Below are positions 44,517 through 53,042 of a DNA stretch of 64,000 nucleotides, piece by piece. Source of the stretch: Kineothrix sp. MB12-C1 (GTDB taxonomy: Bacteria > Bacillota > Clostridia > Lachnospirales > Lachnospiraceae). Under the pieces are notes generated by a model that did no database searches, had not been told where the DNA came from, and saw only the letters and a list, made by a program, of their open reading frames with translations. The stretch is taken from NCBI RefSeq assembly GCF_030863805.1, contig NZ_CP132957.1, forward strand, positions 1,054,001 through 1,118,000, written 5' to 3'. Within the stretch, counting starts at the first letter, position 1, and each line of letters opens with the position of its first letter. Position numbers and translations under genes: made by a program.

Positions 44517-44759
44517 CTTAACTCCTCCTATTAAATAAATTGGTGTCTTGTTTAAAAAAAAGAAAGGCTCTTCATAGTACGCCAATCAGCGCAATATCAA
44601 AAGCCCTTCTCAAAGACGGTTCTTTTATATTTAACTTTTATCAGTATAACATAGCTTCGAAAGTAAAGCAAGCATCCCAATCAATACATCCGGTTCCACT
44701 ATTGATATATCTTAATATAATATTATTAATATTTATGCCATTTTTAAAGGAGAAATCAA

Positions 44760-45137
44760 ATGGATAATTTTCATCAGGAAGACTTTATAGATTTCCAGAG
44801 CAGGCAACCACAAAGAGGTCCCGGTTATGGTCCTGGCCCTGGCCCCGGTCCTGGTCCCGGTCCAAATCCTGGCGGTCCTTCGGGAAATGCTCCCCGGTCG
44901 GCTCCCCCAAACTATATCCCTTCCAGACAAGCGACTACATTTCGAGTTGACTCTTCTTCTATTCGAAACTGTATGGGGCGTTTTACCTATGTCTGGTTAA
45001 GTAATGGAGAAGAATTTTGGATGTATCCTATTCAAGTAAGCCGCAATACCGTGTCCGGATTCCGTTGGAACCGGTTGTTCGGATGGACTTTCTTTGGAGT
45101 ATCCCTGCATCGGATCGATGCTTTTATGTGCGTATAG
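44760..45137 (+). CDS. Small Pro-Gly-repeat protein, possibly spore associated
   Basis: 125 residues with AAAGGAG. A Gln/Arg-rich start leads into a collagen-like (PG)n stretch (about residues 20-38) and then a compact aromatic domain (about 60-125, FTYVWLSNGEEFWMYP, SGFRWNRLFGWTFFG). This layout is shared by small clostridial proteins often seen in sporulating species; a coat or surface role is inference. Followed by its own terminator. Confidence 0.7.
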   Translation: MDNFHQEDFIDFQSRQPQRGPGYGPGPGPGPGPGPNPGGPSGNAPRSAPPNYIPSRQATTFRVDSSSIRNCMGRFTYVWLSNGEEFWMYPIQVSRNTVSGFRWNRLFGWTFFGVSLHRIDAFMCV

Positions 45138-45162
45138 TCTATTATACCATGCCCCCCAGAAT

Positions 45163-45190
45163 AAAACCCTCGATAATTATCGAGGGTTTT
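45163..45190 (+). terminator. Perfect 28-bp terminator palindrome
   Basis: AAAACCCTCGATAA and its exact inverse, followed by ATCATATTTTTT. A near copy lies at 45483-45508. Confidence 0.85.
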
Positions 45191-45243
45191 ATCATATTTT
45201 TTTACCATTTGCACATACTAATCAAAAGCAGGAGGACAATCAT

Positions 45244-45426
45244 ATGAAAGCAACCGACAAAAATAAATCCATTCCCACCGTACCCGACGGTTCTTGGGAG
45301 GCTACACCACCCCGACAAGGTTTTAAAAATCCGGGAACCTCAACAGCCGATTTGCAAAACGACGGTTATCCGTCAGCAGCACCGCTTCCTAATTCGGAAG
45401 AGGAAGAGCGTCCGAGAGAACATTAA
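45244..45426 (+). CDS. 60-residue hydrophilic protein
   Basis: ATG with AGGAGG and a terminator 57 bases after the stop. The product is Pro/Glu/Lys-rich and probably disordered (TVPDGSWEATPPRQGFKNPG), without membrane segment or Cys. No family recognised. It lies between two nearly identical terminators, so it is a separate short transcript. Confidence 0.6.
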   Translation: MKATDKNKSIPTVPDGSWEATPPRQGFKNPGTSTADLQNDGYPSAAPLPNSEEEERPREH

Positions 45427-45482
45427 CACTCTCTCGGTACATAATTAGTAGAATTATGCAGTATGAAATGCAACACAAAAAT

Positions 45483-45508
45483 AAAACCCTCGATAATTCG
45501 AGGGTTTT
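45483..45508 (+). terminator. Terminator between the 60-residue gene and tRNA-Leu
   Basis: AAAACCCTCGA / TCGAGGGTTTT, perfect 11-bp stem. It faces the end of the tRNA on the opposite strand and could serve both. Confidence 0.8.
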
Positions 45509-45512
45509 ACGC

Positions 45513-45592
45513 TGCGGATGACAGGACTTGAACCTGCACGGTCGCCCACCAGAACCTAAATCTGGCGCGTCTGCCAATTCCGCCACATCCGC
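45513..45592 (-). tRNA. tRNA-Leu (UAG)
   Basis: Cloverleaf with acceptor GCGGATG/CATCCGC, a long variable arm typical of class II tRNA, T-loop GTTCAAGTC and anticodon loop TTTAGGT (anticodon TAG). CCA is not encoded. Confidence 0.93.
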
Positions 45593-45634
45593 TTATTCTC
45601 CTGCTCTAAGCAACAGAATTTTCTCACGTAAACC

Positions 45635-45663
45635 ATCTTAACATCTCATCGTTTTTCTGTCAA
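45635..45663 (-). promoter_or_regulatory. Promoter of tRNA-Leu
   Basis: Minus-strand TTGACA and TAAGAT with a 17-bp spacer, about 40 bases upstream of the tRNA 5' end. Confidence 0.7.
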
Positions 45664-45748
45664 TATGTCTTATCACAATATTGTTACGACTAAATCTTAT
45701 TTTCACCATCCTTTTTATATCCCGCCCTTGGCAATAAACAGCAGAAAA

Positions 45749-47110
45749 TCAATCGGCAAGCGAAAGCATGAAGGTAAATGTACTGCCTTCTCCGGGTTTG
45801 CTGTTAACCGAGATACTGCCGCTGTGGGCTTCCACTATCCATTTGACCATAGAAAGCCCAAGACCTACTCCACCCGACTTTGCTGACGTTCTCGATGGAT
45901 TTATTTGATAAAAACGCTCCCAGATGCGATTGAGATGTTCCTCAGCTATCCCAATTCCATCATCGGCAATAGAACCGACAATTTTGTTTCCGTCTTTTTC
46001 AAGTCCAATTAGGATATGTCCACCCGGTTTACCATATGTAACGGCATTCGATACGAGGTTAATGAGCATCCGAAGTATCATCGTTTCATCAGCCTGCACA
46101 TATAATCCGGATGTGATATTCGTTTGAATTTCAATTCCTTTTTCATTTGCTGCTTCATACTGTTCCTCCGCGACCATCTCGGTAAGCTCACTCAAATTGA
46201 GCAGCTCTAAAGTCAGCATCTTATGTCCCATATCAATTCTGGAAAACATCAAGAGATGGGAAATCAATCCTGATATCTTGCGCGCTTGTGCCAGCACAAC
46301 CGAAAGCGCATCTTTCGCCTCTTCCATCGTTTTTGCATTCTCCAAAGCATATTCGCTCTGCGATACAATCGCCGAGACAGGCGTTCTCAACTCGTGGGAA
46401 ACATCTAAGGTAAATTGCTTCTCGCTTTCAAACGATTGTTCCAGGCGCCCAATCATATCGTTAAAAGTTTTTACCAGGGTATATATTTCATCCTTGCCCT
46501 CTCCGACTTGAATTCTCTGTGAAAGGTCCCGGCCTCCCCCAATACGCTCCGCCGCCTCGTTAATCTGCCTTACGGGCTTAAACGCCTGCCTTGTAATAAA
46601 GTATCCTCCCAATGAGACAACGACAACCTGAAACGGCAACATAACTCCTGCAATGGAAAGCATTGTAATCAACGCACTTTCAGAATCGGAGATAGCCGTA
46701 ATTCCCCGTATCCATACATCACCGTACTCCTCAAAGGAAATACAGCGATCATACACATACCACTTGGAGTTACCGTTATTTATCGTACTCACCGTATTAT
46801 CTGTGAAGCCCCGGGGACTCTTAAGGTTTTCCGGCAATTCTCCGTATACTTTCTGCATATCCTTGTTATATACGGATAAGTATACTTGGAGATAGAAGGA
46901 GTCAAAGTCATTATCAATCTTCAATTCTCCGTTTTTGTAGTAAATTTTATCAAGTCTATCCTCAATCACCCCAACGAGAACGTTTTTCGTCGAGGTCTCC
47001 TCAAGACCTTTGCTAATGAAAAATATAAACAACATCATAAGCGCAACGATTACGACTATCAAGGTGGTATACCAGAGAGTCACTTTCGTTTTAATTGAAG
47101 TCCTATTCAT
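45749..47110 (-). CDS. Sensor histidine kinase
   Basis: 453 residues. Two membrane helices (about 10-33 and 147-170) enclose a roughly 110-residue extracellular sensor. HAMP (about 175-225), HisKA with phospho-acceptor His239 in DVSHELRTP, and HATPase with NLVSNA, DDGIGI and GVGLGLSM follow. Start overlaps the response-regulator stop by eight bases. The mirror-image boxes at 47824 and 48089 point to regulation of itself and of the neighbouring decarboxylase subunit gene. Confidence 0.94.
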   Translation of the reverse strand: MNRTSIKTKVTLWYTTLIVVIVALMMLFIFFISKGLEETSTKNVLVGVIEDRLDKIYYKNGELKIDNDFDSFYLQVYLSVYNKDMQKVYGELPENLKSPRGFTDNTVSTINNGNSKWYVYDRCISFEEYGDVWIRGITAISDSESALITMLSIAGVMLPFQVVVVSLGGYFITRQAFKPVRQINEAAERIGGGRDLSQRIQVGEGKDEIYTLVKTFNDMIGRLEQSFESEKQFTLDVSHELRTPVSAIVSQSEYALENAKTMEEAKDALSVVLAQARKISGLISHLLMFSRIDMGHKMLTLELLNLSELTEMVAEEQYEAANEKGIEIQTNITSGLYVQADETMILRMLINLVSNAVTYGKPGGHILIGLEKDGNKIVGSIADDGIGIAEEHLNRIWERFYQINPSRTSAKSGGVGLGLSMVKWIVEAHSGSISVNSKPGEGSTFTFMLSLAD

Positions 47111-47780
47111 TATCCTCCTTTAGAACATAACCTGTTCCTCTAATCGTATGAATCAGCTTTTGAGAAAAATCCTCATCTATCTTTTTTCTTAGATAACGGA
47201 TATATACATCGATCACATTGGAGCCTCCCTCGTAATCGTAGTTCCAGATATGTTGTGAAATCTTTTCCCTTGTAAGCACAATACCTTTATTATGCATCAT
47301 AAATTCAAGTATTGCGAATTCCTTACTGGACAGCGATATATAGGTGCCGCCGCGTGTTACTTCCCTGAAATCGCAATTCATAGTTAAGTCTGCAATAGAA
47401 ATAATATTGCTCACATGACCGGAGGAACGCCGGATCATGGCACGAATCCTCGCCATTAACTCATCAAAAGCAAATGGTTTTACGAGATAGTCATCCGCCC
47501 CTTGGTCCAGACCAGCCACACGATCTTCTATACTGTCGCGTGCCGTCAACAGCAAAACCGGTGTTTTATTGTTTTGGGAGCGGATTTCTCTTAATACCTC
47601 AAGACCGCTGATACCCGGTAACATGATATCGAGAATAATGGCATCATATTCCGCACAATTAATATAATTAAGAGCCTCACCGCCGTTCATACACCAATCT
47701 ACGGCATAATGCTCCGATTCCAGCTTCTTCACTATAACATCATTCAAATCAGGTTCATCTTCAACTACCAGAATTCGCAT
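47103..47780 (-). CDS. OmpR/PhoB-family response regulator
   Basis: 225 residues. Receiver domain with phospho-acceptor Asp51 (IILDIMLPG), Thr and Lys switch residues (LLTARD, LVKPF), and a winged-helix DNA-binding domain (REKISQHIWNYDYEGGSNVIDVYIRYLRKK pattern, about 160-215). First gene of the two-component operon. Confidence 0.95.
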   Translation of the reverse strand: MRILVVEDEPDLNDVIVKKLESEHYAVDWCMNGGEALNYINCAEYDAIILDIMLPGISGLEVLREIRSQNNKTPVLLLTARDSIEDRVAGLDQGADDYLVKPFAFDELMARIRAMIRRSSGHVSNIISIADLTMNCDFREVTRGGTYISLSSKEFAILEFMMHNKGIVLTREKISQHIWNYDYEGGSNVIDVYIRYLRKKIDEDFSQKLIHTIRGTGYVLKEDNE

Positions 47781-47823
47781 ATGTCACCTCCATGAAATTT
47801 TATTATCTATTCTAAGCGAACCT

Positions 47824-47841
47824 CATTAAAGAAAGATTAAA
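47824..47841. promoter_or_regulatory. Response-regulator box upstream of the two-component operon
   Basis: CATTAAAGAAAGATTAAA, the exact reverse complement of 48089-48106. It contains TTAA-type hexamers 11 bp apart, the spacing expected for tandem OmpR-family binding. It lies 44 bases upstream of the regulator start. Confidence 0.7.
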
Positions 47842-48088
47842 TTTATGACCGATTCCTTATACTTTGAACCGAGAACAACTTATCTTTCGCAACAGCAATG
47901 CTATTATACTATGTTCTTCATTTCTGCCGCCTTGATACATGTATTGATGATTATACCTCTTATATAGGAAGCGTTTCAACCTTTCCGCCTTCGGTATCAG
48001 TATATGGTTCGAAGTCCGGTCTCGGTATTTTTCCCGTACTGATGACATCCCTATGCTTCATGTAAAGAAAGCGCTAAGAAGCTACCGC

Positions 48089-48106
48089 TTTAATCTTTCT
48101 TTAATG
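48089..48106. promoter_or_regulatory. Response-regulator box upstream of the decarboxylase gene
   Basis: TTTAATCTTTCTTTAATG, with TTTAAT repeated at an 11-bp step; mirror copy of 47824-47841. Between the two boxes (47842-48088) I see no convincing gene; a 63-codon minus-strand frame there lacks a ribosome site. Confidence 0.7.
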
Positions 48107-48227
48107 AAATGCAATTAGAATACAAGAGGTAAAAATTCAGGAGTCCTCTAAGGAGTGTTCCATCTTTATTATTACTATCGAGGGTTACACAAAAATATAG
48201 GACCTACACATCAAGGAGGCTTTATAC

Positions 48228-49382
48228 ATGACATTCTGGAACAAACTTTTTTCTAACTTCGGGCTTATACAAATAACTCTACCACAGGTTATTATGATAT
48301 TGCTCGCTTTGTTGTTAGCATATCTCGCCATCGTCAAAAAATATGAACCGCTATTACTTCTTCCTCTCGCCTTTGGCATGATGATCGCCAATATTCCGTT
48401 GGCAGCTCTTTCCGCATATAATGAAGGAGGCCTAATTTATTATTTATATCGAGGAATTGACTTGGGCATTTACCCGCCAATGATTTTTTTATGTATCGGC
48501 GCTATGACCGACTTCGGCCCTTTGATTGCCGCTCCCCGCAACGCACTTATCGGCTTGGGCGGCCAGCTCGGTATTTTTGTCGCTATGGGAGGAGCCTTAT
48601 TAATAGGGCTGGCCCTTACATACATCATCCCCGGATTCGAACCCTTTACCCTGAGCGAGGCCGCTGCTATTGGTATTATCGGCAGTTCAGACGGACCAAC
48701 TTCTATTTATACCGCCGATCGTCTTGCACCTGATCTCCTACCCGTAATTACTATTGCCGCTTATTCATACATGGCTCTGGTTCCGATTATCCAACCACCG
48801 ATTATGCGTGCTCTTACCACACCCGAGGAACGGGTCATTGTGATGCCTCAATCGAAAAAGGTAACCCGTAAGCAGAAAATCTTCTTTTCATTTGGTATAA
48901 CCCTTGCCACATTGCTTTTAGTTCCTGCGGCGGGTTCATTGATCGCTATGCTGATGCTTGGAAATCTAATTAAAGAAAGCGGCGTAACTAAAAGATATAT
49001 TCATTCGTTACAAAATGATTTATTAAATATATTAACATTGCTAATCGGTCTTTCCGTCGGTGCAACTGCTACCGCAGAACGGATTCTGACCCCTCACACA
49101 ATCCTGATTATTTGCTTAGGGTTATTCGCCTTCGCATTCGGAACGATTGGCGGTATTATTATAGCAAAGATTCTGTGCAAAGTAACCGGCGGAAAGGTGA
49201 ACCCTTTAATCGGGAACTCAGGTGTATCCGCTATGCCGATGGCCGCCCGCGTTTCTCAGAAACTAGGGCAGGAATATAATCCTCATAATTATCTTTTAAT
49301 GCATGCCATGGGACCTATCGTATCCAGCACGATTGGTTCAGCATTAATAGCAGGTATTTTCATCACCCTTTTCGCTTCATAA
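48228..49382 (+). CDS. Sodium-translocating decarboxylase beta subunit
   Basis: 384 residues, about ten membrane helices, of the OadB/GcdB/MmdB family. The conserved SSDGPTSIY loop carries the membrane Asp implicated in Na+ transport, and GNSGVSAMPMAARV is the second re-entrant loop. The beta subunit converts decarboxylation of an enzyme-bound carboxybiotin into Na+ export. The carboxyltransferase, gamma and biotin-carrier genes are not adjacent. ATG with AAGGAGG. Confidence 0.92.
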   Translation: MTFWNKLFSNFGLIQITLPQVIMILLALLLAYLAIVKKYEPLLLLPLAFGMMIANIPLAALSAYNEGGLIYYLYRGIDLGIYPPMIFLCIGAMTDFGPLIAAPRNALIGLGGQLGIFVAMGGALLIGLALTYIIPGFEPFTLSEAAAIGIIGSSDGPTSIYTADRLAPDLLPVITIAAYSYMALVPIIQPPIMRALTTPEERVIVMPQSKKVTRKQKIFFSFGITLATLLLVPAAGSLIAMLMLGNLIKESGVTKRYIHSLQNDLLNILTLLIGLSVGATATAERILTPHTILIICLGLFAFAFGTIGGIIIAKILCKVTGGKVNPLIGNSGVSAMPMAARVSQKLGQEYNPHNYLLMHAMGPIVSSTIGSALIAGIFITLFAS

Positions 49383-49456
49383 CATCGCTTGAAGAAAATC
49401 GAGGAAATCTCTGCACATAAGAACATGCAATCCTATTCAAGGTCTATAGTAAAGAT

Positions 49457-49490
49457 GAAAAGCCCTTTGGAGAAATCCGAAGGGCTTTTC
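49457..49490. terminator. Terminator between decarboxylase beta and MATE genes
   Basis: GAAAAGCCCTT / AAGGGCTTTTC perfect 11-bp stem; T-rich in both directions and placed between convergent genes. 49491-49669 shows no gene I can support. Confidence 0.8.
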
Positions 49491-49669
49491 TTATAGAGTT
49501 TATATAAATAATTTTTCAAAATAACAAAGTCAATCCTGTAACAAATACAATAAAAATTAACGCCCATGCAGGAAGTTATGACTGTCTTGTTACCTGTTCT
49601 AACTGTTCCAACATATAATGGTTGATTTTATGATAATTCGCCACATTCTCTACAAAGGAGAAGCATAAA

Positions 49670-51052
49670 CTATTCCGTTACCGTATTCTTTTCTTTCCCA
49701 CCGATATGACTGATTATCTTCTTGTTAATACGTCGAAGGAATAGTGCAGACATTCCCACTGATACTATCTCCGCAACCGGGAAAGCCCACCATACATAAT
49801 CCACATTTCCAAGCCTGGACAATAAATAAGCTACCGGAATAAGAACAATCAACTGTCTGGCTAAGGATACCATCATGCTGTATACACCGTTTCCAAGCGC
49901 CTGAAACACCGAACTGCACATAATGCTGAAGCCAGCTCCCAGGAAACTGATACTGATAATACGAAGGGCCGGTATTCCGATAGCAAGCATCATTTCGGAT
50001 GCGTCAAACATCTGCAGCAGGGTCTGTGTGAAGAATTGAAACAGCAGAAAGCCAACAATCATCAAAAGTGTAGCATACGCAATACTGAGCTTCACCGTCT
50101 TAATAAGACGCTCCTTCTTTTCTGCTCCATAGTTATAGGCAACAATAGGAACCATACCATTCGTCAGACCGAATACCGGCATGAAAATAAAACTTTGAAG
50201 CTTAAAATATACACCAAACACCGCCGTTGCCGTTGCGGTAAAGGAAATCAGAATAAGATTCACACTATAAACCATCAACGAACCGAGAGCCTGCATTATA
50301 ATAGAAGGAACTCCTACCACATAAATATGACCGATAATACCTTTATCAGGCCGAAACCCTTTTATCTGTAATCTAACTTCGTGATTCACCTTTTGGTTAA
50401 TGATGATCGCCAAGATACCTGCTGTAATCTGTCCGATAACAGTAGCGATCGCCGCACCCGCCACGCCGAGCTTAGGCATTCCAAAGAGACCGAAGATAAG
50501 AATAGGATCCAGAATAATATTAATGATTGCACCGATACCCTGAACAATCATTGTATACATAGTCTTACCCGTGGATTGCAGCATACGTTCAAAGGTAATC
50601 TGCATAAAAACACCGATAGATGCCACACATACTATCATCAAATACTGAGTCCCATATTCTATAATCATGGTGTCTGTCGTTTGGCTTTTATAGAAAGGCA
50701 CCACCATAAACAAACCTATAACGAGGAAGATCAAATAAGATAAAACCGCCAAAAAAACACCGTTTGACGCGGCCTTATTCACCCTCTCCATATTCTTCTC
50801 GCCCAGCGCTTTGGATAATACAGCATTAACGCCCACGCCGGTGCCTACCGCCACGGCGATAATAAGACTTTGAATCGGAAATGCCAGCGACACTGCTGTC
50901 AAAGCTTTCTCATCGATCATCGCCACAAAAATACTATCTACAATATTATACAACGCCTGTACGAGCATGGAAACCATAATCGGCAGCGACATAGTCAGTA
51001 ACAACTTGTTGACAGGCATATGACCCATCTTATTTTCTTTTTGTAATTCCAT
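49670..51052 (-). CDS. MATE-family efflux transporter
   Basis: 460 residues, twelve membrane helices in two bundles. N-terminal PVNKLLLTMSLPIMVSMLVQALYNIVDS pattern is typical of the DinF/NorM-like MATE branch; cation-coupled export of drugs or metabolites is expected. ATG with AAAGGAG. The leader (51053-51180) contains short inverted repeats but no riboswitch I recognise. Confidence 0.92.
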   Translation of the reverse strand: MELQKENKMGHMPVNKLLLTMSLPIMVSMLVQALYNIVDSIFVAMIDEKALTAVSLAFPIQSLIIAVAVGTGVGVNAVLSKALGEKNMERVNKAASNGVFLAVLSYLIFLVIGLFMVVPFYKSQTTDTMIIEYGTQYLMIVCVASIGVFMQITFERMLQSTGKTMYTMIVQGIGAIINIILDPILIFGLFGMPKLGVAGAAIATVIGQITAGILAIIINQKVNHEVRLQIKGFRPDKGIIGHIYVVGVPSIIMQALGSLMVYSVNLILISFTATATAVFGVYFKLQSFIFMPVFGLTNGMVPIVAYNYGAEKKERLIKTVKLSIAYATLLMIVGFLLFQFFTQTLLQMFDASEMMLAIGIPALRIISISFLGAGFSIMCSSVFQALGNGVYSMMVSLARQLIVLIPVAYLLSRLGNVDYVWWAFPVAEIVSVGMSALFLRRINKKIISHIGGKEKNTVTE

Positions 51053-51182
51053 ATTTTCTCCTTTTTATTCCGCGTACGTAGCCGCGCATCGTTTACCCGC
51101 AGGGTCTTTATTCTATCGGTCTATAGAATCAACGCTTTTACACTTTAGTGTGGCAAGGCCTTCCCTATAGAATAAAAAAAGA

Positions 51183-51211
51183 ACATCTCATATCTTGTCA
51201 GATAAAGATGT
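51183..51211 (-). terminator. Terminator of the six-tRNA operon
   Basis: ACATCT.TATC / GATA.AGATGT interrupted stem, then on the minus strand seven T and ATTCTATAGGGAAGG, the same tail as behind the terminator at 24724. Confidence 0.65.
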
Positions 51212-51224
51212 CGCTTCATTATAA

Positions 51225-51296
51225 TGAGGCATCGGGGATTCGAACCCCGGACAACTTGATTAAAAGTCAAGTGCTCTACCGACTGAGCTAATACCC
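51225..51296 (-). tRNA. tRNA-Lys (UUU)
   Basis: Complete cloverleaf; anticodon loop CTTTTAA (anticodon TTT), T-arm GGGTTCGAATCCC. CCA not encoded. Last in the six-tRNA operon. Confidence 0.94.
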
Positions 51297-51306
51297 CCTA
51301 TTTAAA

Positions 51307-51378
51307 CTGGGCTAGCTGGATTCGAACCAGCGACTGCAGGAGTCAAAGTCCTGTGCCTTACCGCTTGGCGATAGCCCA
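51307..51378 (-). tRNA. tRNA-Gln (UUG)
   Basis: Acceptor TGGGCTA/TAGCCCA, anticodon loop CTTTGAC (anticodon TTG). The leading U of the acceptor is typical for tRNA-Gln. Confidence 0.94.
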
Positions 51379-51444
51379 TCACTTGTAACACCAAGCTTAT
51401 CCTCCCGAAGTTACGGGAGCGCTTTACTCCTTTAATAAGGAAAG

Positions 51445-51519
51445 GGTGGGTAAAGGGATTCGAACCCTCGACCTTCAGAACCACAATCTGACGCGCTAAC
51501 CAACTGTGCTACACCCACC
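51445..51519 (-). tRNA. tRNA-His (GUG)
   Basis: Anticodon loop TTGTGGT (anticodon GTG); the extra 5' G(-1) opposite discriminator C, diagnostic for tRNA-His, is encoded. Confidence 0.94.
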
Positions 51520-51557
51520 ATATGAGATAATAAAAATTATGCTTCCTATATCTCAAA

Positions 51558-51631
<74 letters not shown>

Positions 51632-51634
51632 GGA

Positions 51635-51705
51635 AGCGGGTGATGGGAATCGAACCCACGTATCTAGCTTGGAAGGCTAGTGTTCTACCATTGAACTACA
51701 CCCGC
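51635..51705 (-). tRNA. tRNA-Gly (UCC)
   Basis: Acceptor GCGGGTG/CACCCGC, anticodon loop CTTCCAA (anticodon TCC). Three bases from tRNA-Arg. Confidence 0.94.
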
Positions 51706-51734
51706 ATATATTTTACAACTTGCACTATTCAAAA

Positions 51735-51809
51735 TCGGGGTGACAGGATTCGAACCTGCGACCTCCTGGTCCCAAACCAGGCGCTCTAGCCAAGCTGAGC
51801 CACACCCCG
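51735..51809 (-). tRNA. tRNA-Pro (UGG)
   Basis: Acceptor CGGGGTG/CACCCCG, anticodon loop TTTGGGA (anticodon TGG). First tRNA after the operon promoter. Confidence 0.94.
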
Positions 51810-51843
51810 GTATATCTTCGATTCTTGTCACAGCGCAAGACAT

Positions 51844-51872
51844 ATTATATAATATGCATTCCCCTATGTCAA
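51844..51872 (-). promoter_or_regulatory. Consensus sigma-A promoter of the tRNA operon
   Basis: Minus-strand TTGACA and TATAAT with exactly 17 bp between them, about 35 bases upstream of tRNA-Pro. Confidence 0.88.
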
Positions 51873-51935
51873 CTGATTTTTATAACTTTCTTTTTTGTTT
51901 TTCTTTCTTTTACATTTTTCCCAGAAAACCGCACT

Positions 51936-52415
51936 TTAAAGATAATTAATTGTAAATTGTGCCTTATTTTCGTCATCTAATTCCATTATAATATAAGAAG
52001 GACGCTTACCTTCTTGTCTTGGGTAAGAGAGACTTCCCGGATTGATCGCTATCACTTTACCGCTCATATCGATAAGGGGTCTGTGTGTATGCCCGTACAT
52101 AACGATATCCGCACCGCGCGCCAGCGCCTCTTCTTTAATTATCTGGCACCCCATCGACACATGGTAATTATGCCCATGAGTCAACCACACATGGTAGTTG
52201 CCTATTTGAAACTCTCTTTCCCGGGGAAGATCTGAAAAAAAGTCATTATTTCCAGTTACCATTTCCACTTGGCAGCCGGCACTTTCACAAATCATATATT
52301 CGCTTCCTTCCACATCCCCACAATGTACTACCATGTCTATAGGTCTTACTTGTTCCAGAACCTTTAAATAATTTGCGTTCTGTCGATGCGTATCACTTAT
52401 TATCAGTACCCTCAT
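51936..52415 (-). CDS. YfcE-type metallophosphoesterase
   Basis: 159 residues with the full metal-ligand set: ISDTHR, HCGDVEG, TGNND, THGHNYHV and GHTHRP. A phosphodiesterase acting on cyclic or aryl phosphodiesters; biological substrate unknown. Twelve bases downstream of the RdgB gene, in the same operon, an arrangement common in Firmicutes. Confidence 0.93.
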   Translation of the reverse strand: MRVLIISDTHRQNANYLKVLEQVRPIDMVVHCGDVEGSEYMICESAGCQVEMVTGNNDFFSDLPREREFQIGNYHVWLTHGHNYHVSMGCQIIKEEALARGADIVMYGHTHRPLIDMSGKVIAINPGSLSYPRQEGKRPSYIIMELDDENKAQFTINYL

Positions 52416-52427
52416 ATTGACCTCTCT

Positions 52428-53024
52428 TTAGAATCTCTTCTTCAGTTCTTCTTTCATTTTACGAAGCGCTTCCCCTCTATGGCTCACGCTATTCTTCTCA
52501 TCGTCGCTTAACTGTGCCGTCGTTTTTCCAAGCTGCGGCAGATAGAAGATAGGATCATAACCGAAGCCATTTTCTCCTTTTTCTTCATAATCAATTCTTC
52601 CTTCAACCTGCCCATAGGTGGTGATCACTTCTCCGTCGGGGAAAACAGCAGCTATCGCACAGATAAAACGAGCTGTCCTCTCCTCATCCGACACCCCCGA
52701 CAGCCTTTCTATCAAATTGGCATTCTTAATTCGATAGGACGTGTCCTCTCCCATATACCTGGCAGAATAGATTCCCGGTTCCTTATTCAGATAATCGATT
52801 TCTAACCCTGAGTCATCCGCAAGGACAATTTCTCCACATTTCTCCGCCACAGCTTTCGCTTTTATTACCGCATTTTCTTCGAAGGTCACACCGTCTTCCT
52901 CAATGGATAGATCGATTCCCTCTTCTTTCATTGACACTACATGGAATTCTGTATCGGCAAGAATCTCTCTGATTTCTTTCATCTTTCCGGCATTGCCTGT
53001 AGCAAAAACAATTTTTCTATTCAT
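52428..53024 (-). CDS. rdgB: XTP/dITP diphosphatase (RdgB/HAM1)
   Basis: 198 residues. It removes non-canonical purine triphosphates (dITP, XTP) by release of PPi. Conserved blocks: FATGNAGKMKEIREIL (nucleotide site), VLADDSGLEID (Mg2+ acids), GFGYDPIF and SHRGEALRK. Between the amidase-like gene and the phosphoesterase gene in one operon. Confidence 0.95.
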   Translation of the reverse strand: MNRKIVFATGNAGKMKEIREILADTEFHVVSMKEEGIDLSIEEDGVTFEENAVIKAKAVAEKCGEIVLADDSGLEIDYLNKEPGIYSARYMGEDTSYRIKNANLIERLSGVSDEERTARFICAIAAVFPDGEVITTYGQVEGRIDYEEKGENGFGYDPIFYLPQLGKTTAQLSDDEKNSVSHRGEALRKMKEELKKRF

Positions 53025-53042
53025 TATAAGCCGACCTTTCGT

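Noticed and set aside
44820-44880. Short tandem repeat in the Pro-Gly gene considered as CRISPR or VNTR
   Set aside because: It is in-frame coding of alternating Pro and Gly; no spacers and no repeat unit of CRISPR length.
47857-48048. 63-codon minus-strand frame between the two response-regulator boxes
   Set aside because: No ribosome site and no recognisable composition; the stretch lies between divergent promoters.
49540-49669. Possible small protein after the MATE gene on the minus strand
   Set aside because: An open frame of about 30 codons exists but without an ATG and ribosome site in register.
51053-51180. Possible riboswitch in the MATE leader
   Set aside because: Short inverted repeats are present, but I could not match a guanidine, NAD or other known aptamer core.
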